Of a stretch of DNA of 64,000 nt, positions 20,021 to 28,453 are shown one piece after another. The notes under the pieces were generated by a model. The model did no database searches and had not been told where the DNA came from. It saw nothing but the letters and a program-made list of their open reading frames with translations. Origin of the DNA: Pedobacter namyangjuensis. GTDB lineage: Bacteria; Bacteroidota; Bacteroidia; Sphingobacteriales; Sphingobacteriaceae. Position numbers and translations under genes: made by a program. The stretch covers positions 124,001 to 188,000 of the forward strand of contig NZ_QMHQ01000003.1 of the NCBI RefSeq assembly GCF_003313325.1. The letters are read 5' to 3'. Numbering within the stretch: position 1 is the stretch's first letter; each line of letters starts with the position of its first letter.

Positions 20021-21025
20021 CTAATCAATTAAGCCCATACTAAACTCATCGTAAGCGGCACCCGTATCTGTTCCTATAGGCACAATACTTTCTAGTTGAG
20101 AAAGGTCTTCTAAGCTCAGTTCTATACTTGTTGCAGCAATATTTTGTTCGACGTATTTTCTACGTTTGGTTCCCGGAATTGGTAGGATGCCTTTTGCCAT
20201 TATCCAAGCCAATGCCAGTTGCGAGGAAGTGACCTGCTTTAGGTCGGCCATAGCTTCAATAGCTCGCACTAACTCAATATTCTTTTTAAACTGCGCACCC
20301 TGAAAACGCGGGATAGCCCTGCGAAAATCATTCTCGGGCAGATCATCAATACTATTAATTTGTCCAGATAAAAATCCTCTGCCAAGCGGCGAGTAAGCTA
20401 CAAAACCAACACCCAAATCTTTTAATGTCGCCAAAACTCCACGTTCCTCTACGGTGCGTTCAAACAGAGAATATTCGCTCTGTACGGCAGTGATTGGATG
20501 CACAGCATTCGCCCGCCTAACTGTTTCGGATGAAACTTCGGACAGTCCTATGTAACCCACCTTACCTTCTTTAACCAATTTGGCCATTGCCTCCACAGTT
20601 TCCTCAATAGGCGTACTTTTATCTAAGCGGTGCAGATAGTAAAGATCAATATAATCAGTATTTAGGTTTTTGAGCGAGCGTTCAAGTGATTTCTTTACGT
20701 AATCCTTCTTGCCATTTATAGTCCAAGTAACCTTATTATTGTCATCAATCTCCCAACCAAACTTGGTAGCTAAAATATAATCATTCCGTTTGCCACTTAT
20801 GGCTTTAGCAATCAATTGTTCGTTTTTTAGGGGGCCGTAAAGATCTGCAGTATCCAAAAACTTGCCACCCAACTCAAGCGAACGATGAATAGTTGCAATA
20901 GCTTCCTTTTCATCGGCAGGCCCATACATATTTCCTTCTTCAAAGCCGGTCATCCCCATACATCCCAATCCAATCTGTGGCACAACCAAACCTTGGTTGC
21001 CCAATGCTATTTGTTTTATTTCCAT
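20021..21025 (-). CDS. Aldo/keto reductase
   Basis: 334 residues, the usual length for this TIM-barrel family, cytoplasmic. The catalytic tetrad is visible: Asp and Tyr in LDTADLYG, Lys in LATKFGW and His in YYLHRLD. NADPH-binding residues appear in the C-terminal PIPGTKRRKYVEQN. The sequence resembles the YhdN/AKR13-like group that reduces aldehydes and ketones; the natural substrate cannot be read. It is co-transcribed with an AraC regulator. A promoter box (TAACTTTG on the minus strand) ends only 5 bases before the start codon, so the mRNA may be nearly leaderless. Confidence 0.92.
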   Translation of the reverse strand: MEIKQIALGNQGLVVPQIGLGCMGMTGFEEGNMYGPADEKEAIATIHRSLELGGKFLDTADLYGPLKNEQLIAKAISGKRNDYILATKFGWEIDDNNKVTWTINGKKDYVKKSLERSLKNLNTDYIDLYYLHRLDKSTPIEETVEAMAKLVKEGKVGYIGLSEVSSETVRRANAVHPITAVQSEYSLFERTVEERGVLATLKDLGVGFVAYSPLGRGFLSGQINSIDDLPENDFRRAIPRFQGAQFKKNIELVRAIEAMADLKQVTSSQLALAWIMAKGILPIPGTKRRKYVEQNIAATSIELSLEDLSQLESIVPIGTDTGAAYDEFSMGLID

Positions 21026-21524
21026 AATCCAAAGTTAGGCAAGGCAAAAATAGCCCATGTATGTAAATCCACGAAGCTTGTAAGCAAATCAAGGAATAGT
21101 TTCGAAATTAATGTTTTCATATCCCATTTTCAGCCCTAGCAGAATGTTAAACGGTATAGATAGAAAATGTTTTGTTTTGTATTCTTCATTTTTATCTATA
21201 TCGAGCAGATGCACTTCATCATTACTTTGTTACCTTTTAGATCTTCAACCAGCAATTTAACGCATTTGCTTAATGGATTGATGATCCTATAACTCAAAAA
21301 ATCTGTTGGCCCACGATATTCCTACGAACACAAGGTTTAACTATCGATTCTAAATTTACGAGATAAACATCCGCGGATATTGCTATTAGGATATATTGCC
21401 CTTAATAATTTTTTAGCTGCGATAATATCCCTAACTTTATCCTGCTATGTACCGAACTGCATTTTCGGTTCCTTTAGATCTCCGAATATTGGTCATCTTC
21501 AGATTATGCTCCTAATTGATTGAA
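21026..21524. other. Divergent intergenic region
   Basis: 499 bases between the reductase operon and the CheB-CheR gene. The left edge has the reductase promoter box at 21030-21037. I saw no open frame, no clear repeat and no recognisable promoter for the plus-strand gene. Confidence 0.5.
21030..21037 (-). promoter_or_regulatory. -7 promoter element of the reductase-AraC operon
   Basis: On the minus strand it reads TAACTTTG, a match to TAnnTTTG, ending 4 bases before the ATG at 21025. Transcription would start at or next to the start codon. Confidence 0.5.
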
Positions 21525-24386
21525 ATGAAAAAACCAACATATATCGTTGCCATCGGTGCTTCCGCAGGTGGGCTTGAAGCATTATCATCTTTTTTCGAAC
21601 ATACCCCGCTTGACGGAGTAGCCTACGTCATCATACCCCACTTGTCGAGAGATTTTAAAAGCCGAATGGCCGAAATTCTGTCAAAGCACAGCAGGTTGCA
21701 GGTTATGGAGGCTCAGCAAGGAATGCTGGTTTTAGCAAACAATGTTTACCTTATCCCAAACGATAAGTATATGACTATCAGTTCAGGAAGCCTAAACCTG
21801 ATCGACAAAGATACGCACTCCCTGCCACACATGACCATCGACACCTTCTTTACCTCTCTGGCCATCGATCAGGGAGATAAGGCCATCGGGATTGTACTTT
21901 CAGGCGTAGGTAGCGACGGATCAAGGGGAGCTGTAGCAATAGAGAATGCCGGTGGAGCAATCATGGTACAGGACCCGAGTACGGCCAAGTTCGACGGCAT
22001 GCCCCGTTCGGCAATTGAGGCAGTTGAAACCAAGCACATTTTCAGTGCGCAAAACCTGCCGGCCGCCATCCAGCGCTATGTCAGCTCAGAAGATAAACGA
22101 GCTTTCCCTGCAATGACCGAACTGGAACTGTTGGGATTTACCGAACTTATCAAATCCCACTATCCGTTCGACTTCAGTAATTACAAAATCGGCACACTAG
22201 AGCGTAGGATCAGGCGACGAATGGCCTTTCACAAAATTACCGAAATAGCTGAGTTCCTTGCTTTTTTGCAACAACATCCGGAGGAAATGCATCCACTGAT
22301 TAGCGATTTTCTTATTAGTGTTACCTCATTTTTCAGGGATCCCGACGCCTTTCAGGTAATGGAGGAGAGAATCATTCCTGAAATACTCTCCCACAAGGAA
22401 AAAGGCGATCTGCTCAAAATTTGGGTAACCTGCTGTGCCAGTGGCGAAGAAGCCTATTCCCTTGCGATTTTGGTTAAGGAGTATATTTTAGCAAACAAGC
22501 TCGAAATAGAAGTTAAGATTTTCGCTACAGACATCAATGAAAATGCACTCAAACAGGCATCTAAAGGTATTTACCCGGAAACTATCACCTCTTTTGTAAG
22601 CCCGGAACGTATTGAACGGTTCTTCGATCAAGTTAGCGGTGGCTACAAGATAAAAACCGAAATTCGGGAAATGCTGATATTCGCACGCCATGACCTGACC
22701 AGAAATCCGCCCTACTGTTATGTCGACCTGATCAGTTGCCGAAACATGTTGATTTACATCAATCCACTGCTTCAAAGACAAATCATTTCCAAATTAGCCT
22801 TTGGGCTGAACAGCAGAGGCTTTCTGTTTCTCGGCTCAAGCGAACACCTGTCAGGCGTAGGCGATAGCTTTGTAGAGATAGATAGCAAATGGAAAATCTA
22901 CCAAAGTCAAAGTTCGCATCGCAAGGTAAATATGGATGGACAGTTAGCCGTACCTTTTGTACTGCCAGTTCCGGTGCCCGGCGAAAGAAACGACATTAGC
23001 TTACATATGGAAAAGAAATCAGGTGCAGCAGTAGAGCTTGCAGAGGTTATATTATCCGAAACGGGATTTTCAGGAGTGGTAATAGACAAGGATGGAAAGG
23101 TGGTGCATGCCTTCGGAGACCTTGGGCCATATCTGAAGCAGGAGCGCTTTAAGTTTGATATCCGCGAGCTTCTTCCCGAAGGAATAAGCTTGGCTTTTAG
23201 TGCAAGTTTTGAAAGGGTTTTGGAATCCTATAAACGGGAAAAGCTAGACGGAATCGCCTACCTTTCCCCTCAAACCGGAGAACCGGTGCTGGCAGATATG
23301 ATCCTCTCTCCTTTCGACGACAAAAAAACCGGAGCTTTGTCTATCATTGTATTTTTCAAAAAAAACCAAGTTGGATCGATACCGGAAAAAGGGGTTACCT
23401 TTGTGATGGAAGCGCAAACCAGAAACTATATTGCCAATATAGAGCGAAAGCTGATGAGCTCTAAAACACAGATAGAGGAACTCAACGAAAGTCTTTTCTC
23501 CACCAAAGAAGCCATGCAGTCTTATAATGAAGAACTGTTGTCGGCCAATGAAGAGCTCCAAAGTGCTAACGAGGAACTGCATTCTATCAACGAAGAACTT
23601 GAAACAGTTAACGCCGCCCATAAGCAGACCATTGCTGAGTTAAGTGACCTCAACGATGATCTTAACAATTATTTTTCCAGCAATGTAAACGGTCAACTTT
23701 TCGTCGATCGAGACATCCTGCTCAAGAAGTTCTCACCGGGTGCGGTTAGCCATATAAACATCAGGAGCTCTGACATAGGACGCCCGCTTAGCAATATCAC
23801 CACCAATGTGAAATTTGAAACCATCATAAAGGATATCGAAAAGGTGCTAAAGGATGGTAAAATTGTTATTAAAGAAATTGAAGGAAATACGGGCAGGATT
23901 TATCAGGTGATAACCGGACCTTACCTAAAAAATGAGAGCCCGGATATACACGGGGCCATAATTACCTTCTATGACGTGACCGAACTTAAAAGGCATCAGA
24001 ACGATCTTGACATCAACGCAAAACTTCTTGATATGGCACTTGGAGCCTCAGGCATCGGAACGTTCTCGCTAAACACTAAAACAGGCGATCTGATCTGTTC
24101 TGCGGAGTTCAAAGCTTTAATGGGAATGGATTGTGATGCGGAATGTTCGCTAGAATTGCTAAGCTTGCACTTGGAAGATGGCCATAGGCAAAGTTTCATG
24201 GCGGAAATCCAACGAGCTATCGACGTTGCGGGAAAGTTTCAAATGGAATTTGCTGTGTTAACGGAAAGAGATGGAAAACCTAATATGTTGCGCATGTTAG
24301 GTAGCAGTTATCAGCAATTTGGGACTTCCACTGTCTATCTGAATGGAATCCTTCAGGATATGACCGTTACGGAAAATACAAAATAA
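21525..24386 (+). CDS. CheB-CheR fusion with coiled coil and PAS domains
   Basis: 953 residues from the ATG at 21525; a TTG three codons earlier is less likely. Residues 1-190 are a CheB methylesterase domain with the catalytic triad Ser13 (GASAGG), His39 (IIPHLS) and Asp131 (GVGSDGS). About 200-470 is CheR: the helical N-terminal part (GTLERRIRRRMAFH), the SAM-binding WVTCCASGEEAYS and the CRNMLIYI motif. A coiled coil with repeated ANEEL heptads lies near 630-710, then two PAS-like regions to the end. Relatives usually continue into a histidine kinase; this protein stops after the second PAS. No receptor gene is nearby. It may signal through methylation or partner binding rather than phosphotransfer. 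Confidence 0.9.
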   Translation: MKKPTYIVAIGASAGGLEALSSFFEHTPLDGVAYVIIPHLSRDFKSRMAEILSKHSRLQVMEAQQGMLVLANNVYLIPNDKYMTISSGSLNLIDKDTHSLPHMTIDTFFTSLAIDQGDKAIGIVLSGVGSDGSRGAVAIENAGGAIMVQDPSTAKFDGMPRSAIEAVETKHIFSAQNLPAAIQRYVSSEDKRAFPAMTELELLGFTELIKSHYPFDFSNYKIGTLERRIRRRMAFHKITEIAEFLAFLQQHPEEMHPLISDFLISVTSFFRDPDAFQVMEERIIPEILSHKEKGDLLKIWVTCCASGEEAYSLAILVKEYILANKLEIEVKIFATDINENALKQASKGIYPETITSFVSPERIERFFDQVSGGYKIKTEIREMLIFARHDLTRNPPYCYVDLISCRNMLIYINPLLQRQIISKLAFGLNSRGFLFLGSSEHLSGVGDSFVEIDSKWKIYQSQSSHRKVNMDGQLAVPFVLPVPVPGERNDISLHMEKKSGAAVELAEVILSETGFSGVVIDKDGKVVHAFGDLGPYLKQERFKFDIRELLPEGISLAFSASFERVLESYKREKLDGIAYLSPQTGEPVLADMILSPFDDKKTGALSIIVFFKKNQVGSIPEKGVTFVMEAQTRNYIANIERKLMSSKTQIEELNESLFSTKEAMQSYNEELLSANEELQSANEELHSINEELETVNAAHKQTIAELSDLNDDLNNYFSSNVNGQLFVDRDILLKKFSPGAVSHINIRSSDIGRPLSNITTNVKFETIIKDIEKVLKDGKIVIKEIEGNTGRIYQVITGPYLKNESPDIHGAIITFYDVTELKRHQNDLDINAKLLDMALGASGIGTFSLNTKTGDLICSAEFKALMGMDCDAECSLELLSLHLEDGHRQSFMAEIQRAIDVAGKFQMEFAVLTERDGKPNMLRMLGSSYQQFGTSTVYLNGILQDMTVTENTK

Positions 24387-24389
24387 AGT

Positions 24390-24659
24390 TCTTGGGATTT
24401 TTGAGAATTCAATATCTCACAAGCGAAATACAGGTTAGCCCGCTATTCCTTATCCTATCCGGGATAGCAATTGTTCTTTCATGGATTTTCTATTTTAGGT
24501 ACTTGAAAATGGATACGTAGCCAAGGTTTCTCGGTAGATAAATTGAGTGTAGCCATTGCGCTAGATTTCGCTTTCCTGATCATAAAAGAACCTATTGAAA
24601 TCCGAACTTTGATTGGCGCTACACTTATTGTGGATGGAGCAATTGTTGTAATTTTATAG
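24390..24659 (+). pseudogene. Remnant of an EamA/DMT-family transporter (C-terminal part)
   Basis: Directly after the CheB-CheR stop, the plus strand encodes the end of a ten-helix drug/metabolite transporter. One frame gives LILSGIAIVLSWIFYFRYLKM, then a TAG at 24518-24520; shifted frames continue with VAKVS and then DKLSVAIALDFAFLIIKEP and GATLIVDGAIVVIL before a stop at 24657. At least two frameshifts near 24514 and 24532 are needed to join them, and about two thirds of the gene is missing at the 5' side. It is a decayed relic. Confidence 0.75.
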
Positions 24660-24688
24660 AAATACTGATTTGCTACAGAATTTAAATG

Positions 24689-24850
24689 TTATTTTACCTT
24701 AATATCAAGCGAGGAAAATTTGAAAAACTTGTGGCGCAGATCGACATCGGCCAGCACTTTTTTAAACCGAACGGGATAAGATATTCCAATGAAAAAATAG
24801 GATAATGTTAAAGGAGCATCAAGTAAACCAAATACTAGATATAGGCAAGG
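24689..24850 (-). other. Orphan open stub without a start codon
   Basis: On the minus strand, overlapping the end of the TetR gene in another frame, the translation ends ISYPVRFKKVLADVDLRHKF, then FKFSSLDIKVK and a stop at 24689. The residue pattern and codon choice look protein-like, but no ATG opens the frame. It is probably the tail of a deleted gene. I do not recognise the family. Confidence 0.3.
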
Positions 24851-25467
24851 TCAATAAATTGTCTTAGTGCTTTTTTGATTTCTTCCTGTCCCGAAGGCTG
24901 TTGCAGGTCGATCCCACAAAAAGGGTTTTCCTGCATTTTTGCATGAAGGGTAAGGTAGTATACCCCTCCCATCAATAAAGCGTACATTGCCCTGAAGTTT
25001 TTGTCGCTTCCCTCAAAGTGGCTATCAAATACCTTACGGAGCACCTGGTTGCCAATGTCCTCCCGTTTAAGGTCAAGCTCTTTCAAAATCGGCAATTTCT
25101 CGCTCAGCCCCCAAGTAATGATGCGGCGCATCTCTTCATTGCTGATAAGGCTGTTAAACTGGTTCTCCAACACACTGTAGGCAAGCCTCTTTCCTGCATC
25201 CCCCTTACTGGCCTCTACTATTCCATCAATTTCATCCGACCTGATCTTCCAATAGTCCTTGGTATCAAGGTATTTCTTTACCAGTCCTTCCAGGCTACCG
25301 AAATAGTCATAAATCAGCCTCCTATCTACCTTTGCAACTTCAGCCACCCTACTGATACTGAGACCGGAAAAACCATCTTTTTTTAGGATTTTCCCCAGCG
25401 CAGCGACAAGGTTCGACTTCGTACGTTCCTTATTTCTAACCGGCCCGTCTGTAACTTTCCTTGCCAT
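24835..25467 (-). CDS. TetR-family transcriptional regulator
   Basis: 210 residues from the ATG at 25467 (MARKVTDG). A longer frame to 25584 adds 39 residues of unlikely, cysteine-containing sequence and is rejected. Residues of about 10-60 form the TetR DNA-binding domain: TKSNLVAALGKILKKDGFSG, then LSISRVAEVAKVDRRLIYDYFGS. The rest is a helical ligand domain. A perfect palindrome 170 bases upstream (25633-25654) overlaps the promoter of the divergent small membrane protein gene and is the likely operator. Confidence 0.88.
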   Translation of the reverse strand: MARKVTDGPVRNKERTKSNLVAALGKILKKDGFSGLSISRVAEVAKVDRRLIYDYFGSLEGLVKKYLDTKDYWKIRSDEIDGIVEASKGDAGKRLAYSVLENQFNSLISNEEMRRIITWGLSEKLPILKELDLKREDIGNQVLRKVFDSHFEGSDKNFRAMYALLMGGVYYLTLHAKMQENPFCGIDLQQPSGQEEIKKALRQFIDLAYI

Positions 25468-25632
25468 GTGATTCAACTTTGATGCAATTTGCGATTTTTT
25501 TGCGCCACCATCAAAAATTCCTTTACAGAAACATAAAGCTTTGGCGATTGATCGATCGAAACCTCCCCTTCCCATAGTAAACAAATAACGTAATACTAAT
25601 CTGATTACCGTTTATAAAAACGTCTATTTACA

Positions 25633-25654
25633 TATATCACATATTTGTGATATA
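25633..25654. promoter_or_regulatory. Perfect palindrome, likely TetR operator
   Basis: TATATCACA (25633-25641), four bases, then TGTGATATA (25646-25654). The right arm begins with the last two bases of the -33 TTTG at 25644-25647 of the plus-strand promoter, so a bound protein would block that promoter. Confidence 0.65.
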
Positions 25655-25674
25655 AATAAAATTTCATAGATTTG
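25644..25674 (+). promoter_or_regulatory. Full Bacteroidota promoter (TTTG-N19-TAnnTTTG)
   Basis: TTTG at 25644-25647 and TAGATTTG at 25667-25674 with 19 bases between, the consensus spacing. It faces the small membrane protein gene at 25742. Confidence 0.7.
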
Positions 25675-25741
25675 CCTTGCCAGCATCGATGGCACATAAT
25701 ATATAGTGATCTCCAAACCAATAGACCCAATAACGAAAAAC

Positions 25742-25984
25742 ATGATAACCAATAACCCTTCCGACCCGCAAAACCTAAAAACACTGACCAAACAGAGAGA
25801 TTTTTTTAAAGGCCTACTCATTGGCGTCGGCATCCTTTGGCCTCTTATAATTGCGGCCGCTTTTTATTTTTACTACAAAAAAAATAGCATAGCGTTATTT
25901 ATCCCTTCCATTACGGTTTTTATAGGATTTCTTCCAATCTATTTACGGTTTAAATCTTTGGATGCCGAGATTAAGTCAAAATAG
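25742..25984 (+). CDS. Small two-helix membrane protein
   Basis: 80 residues from the ATG at 25742; a GTG at 25706 would add 12 residues. The N-terminal 30 residues are polar (NPSDPQNLKTLTKQRDFFKG), followed by two hydrophobic segments (LLIGVGILWPLIIAAAFYFY and IALFIPSITVFIGFLPIYL) and a basic tail ending EIKSK. No family is recognised. It has a textbook promoter overlapped by a palindrome and is divergent from the TetR gene, so it is likely regulated by it. The small size leaves some doubt. Confidence 0.65.
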   Translation: MITNNPSDPQNLKTLTKQRDFFKGLLIGVGILWPLIIAAAFYFYYKKNSIALFIPSITVFIGFLPIYLRFKSLDAEIKSK

Positions 25985-26063
25985 CTAGCTACCAACGATC
26001 AAAAAAATACGGACATTTCCATCAACGAAAAATGATTTTCCTATTACTGCGATTTTTCTACTT

Positions 26064-26336
26064 TTGACCTTGGTATCGTGTTCAGATAAAATCAGTTACA
26101 GCAAGAAAAAAATCTATCAAGACAAATTTGAGGATGCAGTTCCGGTACTCGATGTGGCAACTTTCCATATGGGCGAAACCTCGGATGCAAGTTCGACAGC
26201 TTTTGATGAGAAAGACTCAAAAAACCTGAAAGATATCAGAGACCTTGCAAACAGACTGGCTACTTTCAGGCCGGCTGTCATCCCTAGCTGTCGCACGCGT
26301 GTCGCGTGTGCAACTGCTAAAGATGTTTCGTCATAG
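26064..26336 (+). pseudogene. Degenerate lipoprotein-like ORF
   Basis: The frame reads a lipoprotein-like signal (AIFLLLTLVSCSDK) and a polar, helical region (KNLKDIRDLANRLATF) before an abrupt tail. No ATG opens this frame: codons upstream run back to a stop at 25986, and the only ATG near the right place (26032) is in another frame. The tail SCRTRVACATAKDVSS does not look like a natural continuation. It is best read as a gene that lost its start and its 3' part; a TTG start at 26064 is the minimal alternative. Confidence 0.35.
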
Positions 26337-26548
26337 AATAGGTTTATACAATTGTAAACAAAAACAGCACAAGTTTTCAAAAATCTACAGTAGCGAGTAA
26401 CAAATTGAGCACAGCGGAAAATTCTAACTGAGCGTATGCCAGGAATAATTTAACTGCTAGAATGGAATCAGCTTTTAGGAGCAAAATTTGGGTTGCCTAA
26501 GTACGGACTAAATAACGGTGTAAAAATGATAGATTTTTTACAGGGCAC

Positions 26549-26578
26549 AAAAAAAGCAGTTCTTTTCAGAACTGCTTT
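26549..26578 (-). terminator. Hairpin terminator downstream of a tRNA-like fragment
   Basis: AAAGCAGTTCT (26553-26563) pairs perfectly with AGAACTGCTTT (26568-26578), loop TTTC. On the minus strand it is followed by seven T. It stands where a terminator of a minus-strand tRNA gene would be. Confidence 0.75.
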
Positions 26579-26591
26579 AAAACGATGGGTC

Positions 26592-26614
26592 GGTGCCGGT
26601 GCGTAATTCGAACC
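26592..26614 (-). other. tRNA 3'-end-like fragment, possible attachment scar
   Basis: On the minus strand it reads a T-loop-like GGTTCGAAT followed by an acceptor-like CACCGGCA. The 5' parts of a tRNA are absent and the T-stem does not pair, so this is not a working tRNA. Together with the terminator beyond it, it resembles the remainder left when an element inserts into a tRNA 3' end. Confidence 0.35.
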
Positions 26615-26736
26615 ATTTTGTGGACGAATTGATTGAAATAGGCGGTTTTTCAAAAAATCTGGAGGATTAAAATAACGGCAAAAACAAAATATTATATTGA
26701 TTTTTCTCAAAATGTTAATTCATCTCACTTCAATTT

Positions 26737-27159
26737 TTATCTTTCAGCAGTTGGATAGAAAAGGTGGTCTTTATCTAAAAATACTATGTGAAAGATATCG
26801 TCTTCAAAATATCCTGCAACAACCTCCTTACTTTTTTTGGTGATATGCATAACTCCCCAGTTAACACCACTTATATGTTTAGGTTCTGAAAATTTCGAAT
26901 TAGCAGGAAATTTTCCATACTGTTTTATACTGCCATCACGAATTGCTTCCTCACAGGTATATTGACAAAGGTGCCTCATCATTTCAAACATTTGTGCTAA
27001 CAAGCCTAATGCTTGCCATTCATTTGAGCTTTGACCTTCCGACATATCAATTAAATCTTTTAATGAGAATGTTAGTTTCCTTTTCTTTGGTTTATGAGCT
27101 TGTCGACTACCTTGTTCACGAAGATAGTTTGCTTGTTTTTTTACTTCCTTATTCCCCAT
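26737..27159 (-). CDS. Small protein coupled to AAA ATPase, possible effector
   Basis: 140 residues, soluble. The N-terminus is strongly basic (KKQANYLREQ, HKPKKRKLTF); the middle is helical (WQALGLLAQMFEMMRHLCQY); the C-terminus is a short beta region with FHIVFLDKDHLFYP. I cannot name the family; the final strand pattern with the D-x-D-H motif recalls small toxin-like domains, but this is only an impression. Its start overlaps the stop of the ATPase gene by 11 bases, so the two are translated together and probably act together. It does not resemble RloB, the usual partner of AbiL-type ATPases. Confidence 0.75.
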   Translation of the reverse strand: MGNKEVKKQANYLREQGSRQAHKPKKRKLTFSLKDLIDMSEGQSSNEWQALGLLAQMFEMMRHLCQYTCEEAIRDGSIKQYGKFPANSKFSEPKHISGVNWGVMHITKKSKEVVAGYFEDDIFHIVFLDKDHLFYPTAER

Positions 27160-28360
27160 ACAATAAATCGGTTAACTTGTCAGTTATTTTTAACGTATCC
27201 GCACCGCCAAATGTATTGTCTAAGTATTTTTTTGCAAAGTCAGACGTATTGCGGACAGTTTTTGCGCCGAATTCAGAAAGCGAATAAATTGATGAGCCAC
27301 CAAATTGATCTTTGTTTACAAACCAAATTTGGTCACGCCTAAGGATTTTCTTATCTAATAACGTTGTATCTTGTGCAGAGAATACTAATTGCGCATTTCG
27401 TTTATTATATTTTTGAAATAGGCTTAGCAATTTCTTAGTAAGATTCGGATGTAATTTGCAGTCGAATTCGTCTATAAAAAGTACTCCGCCAGAACGAAGA
27501 GTATAATAAATAGGACCCAAGATATGAATTAGCTTTCTTGTGCCATCAGACTCCATATATTTCCTAAAAGGGACAGCATCAACAACGAAATTATTTTCAT
27601 CATATTTTCTATGATAAGTTATAATTTCGCCGTCTTTTTCACCTGCTTCAATGTTAGCAATTTCTAAATATTTTAATACTGTAGCAGCCCATTCTTTAAA
27701 GTTTTTATTATCCCTGAGAAGTTCCGTCGTAACCTCCGAATAATGGTTTTGTTCAATCCCATCAATAACTGCAACATGATCGAAGAACGACAACACTTCT
27801 TTGGTCACAGGCTGATTGTATTGAGCTAAATGACTGATAAAAAGAACGTTTTCATTAACTTCTTTGTAGTATTTTTTACCTTCTTCGAAGGACTCTTGAT
27901 TAATTTCAAATTCCTGGTCAGTTCGTTCAAAAAGTTGAATTTCCCTATCAAGCTTTCTAAATAACCACTCCTTTTTTATTTTTCGGCCTAATAATTCATA
28001 TCCATAACGATAAATATATTTACCATTAATAAACGAGACTTCAAACATAGTATTAGCGTCTTCGGTGGTCGTACTAAGCCTAAAATGATTATTTCTTGCT
28101 TTCAATTCGTTATCTTTATTCATCGAATCACGAAATGAATTATAAACATAGTTATTGAAATAACCAAAGGCTTTGATAAAGTTGCTTTTGCCGCTTCCAT
28201 TAGCTCCATAAATAGCTGCAACTTTTAGCAAATCTAAATCTTTACTAGTTTTAATGATATTACTTTTCACGAGCTCCTTAAAAGATTTGACAGGAGTCAT
28301 CAAGAAATTCACCTCATCTTTGAAAGAAAACAGATTACTGAATTTAAATTCGATTAGCAT
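27149..28360 (-). CDS. AAA-family (AAA_15/AAA_21, OLD/AbiL-like) ATPase
   Basis: 403 residues. It begins with the typical IEFKFSNLFSFKDE strand, has Walker A GANGSGKSN at 52-60, Walker B LFIDEFD with Asp297/Glu298, and the downstream SAQDTTLLD switch segment, as in ATPases of the ABC/SMC-like class found in abortive-infection systems. The region between about 100 and 250 is the long helical and beta insertion seen in this group. No nuclease (TOPRIM) domain follows, so the effector should be a separate protein, here the overlapping 140-residue gene. It has its own promoter box 18 bases before the start. Confidence 0.9.
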   Translation of the reverse strand: MLIEFKFSNLFSFKDEVNFLMTPVKSFKELVKSNIIKTSKDLDLLKVAAIYGANGSGKSNFIKAFGYFNNYVYNSFRDSMNKDNELKARNNHFRLSTTTEDANTMFEVSFINGKYIYRYGYELLGRKIKKEWLFRKLDREIQLFERTDQEFEINQESFEEGKKYYKEVNENVLFISHLAQYNQPVTKEVLSFFDHVAVIDGIEQNHYSEVTTELLRDNKNFKEWAATVLKYLEIANIEAGEKDGEIITYHRKYDENNFVVDAVPFRKYMESDGTRKLIHILGPIYYTLRSGGVLFIDEFDCKLHPNLTKKLLSLFQKYNKRNAQLVFSAQDTTLLDKKILRRDQIWFVNKDQFGGSSIYSLSEFGAKTVRNTSDFAKKYLDNTFGGADTLKITDKLTDLLYGE

Positions 28361-28377
28361 AATTTTATATTAGTTCG

Positions 28378-28385
28378 CAAATATA
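28378..28385 (-). promoter_or_regulatory. -7 promoter element of the ATPase operon
   Basis: Minus-strand TATATTTG fits TAnnTTTG and ends 17 bases before the ATPase start. It suggests the ATPase pair is transcribed separately from the SIR2 pair upstream. Confidence 0.5.
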
Positions 28386-28453
28386 GCGAAGTTATTTTGT
28401 TTTTTTACCATTAATTGGTAATTAATCAAGTTAACAATATACATTGAGTTTTG

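Larger units (their letters stand above)
26337..26736. other. Non-coding junction with tRNA-end-like fragment
   Basis: 400 bases between the degenerate lipoprotein frame and the defence-like cassette. It holds the hairpin terminator at 26549-26578 and the tRNA-3'-end-like fragment at 26592-26614. No coding frame is convincing. The region looks like a junction where pieces were exchanged. Confidence 0.45.

Noticed and set aside
25468..25584. N-terminal extension of the TetR gene
   Set aside because: The 39 extra residues are cysteine-containing and unlike TetR starts; the ATG at 25467 gives a normal family N-terminus.
26592..26614. Functional tRNA gene
   Set aside because: Only a T-loop and acceptor-like end are present; T-stem pairing fails and the 5' half is missing.
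26468..26710. Minus-strand open frame across the junction region
   Set aside because: It runs through the hairpin terminator and the tRNA-like fragment, so it is not a coding gene.
27094..27342. Plus-strand open frames opposite the ATPase pair
   Set aside because: They are antisense shadows of the conserved ATPase and partner genes, with no start context or family signal.
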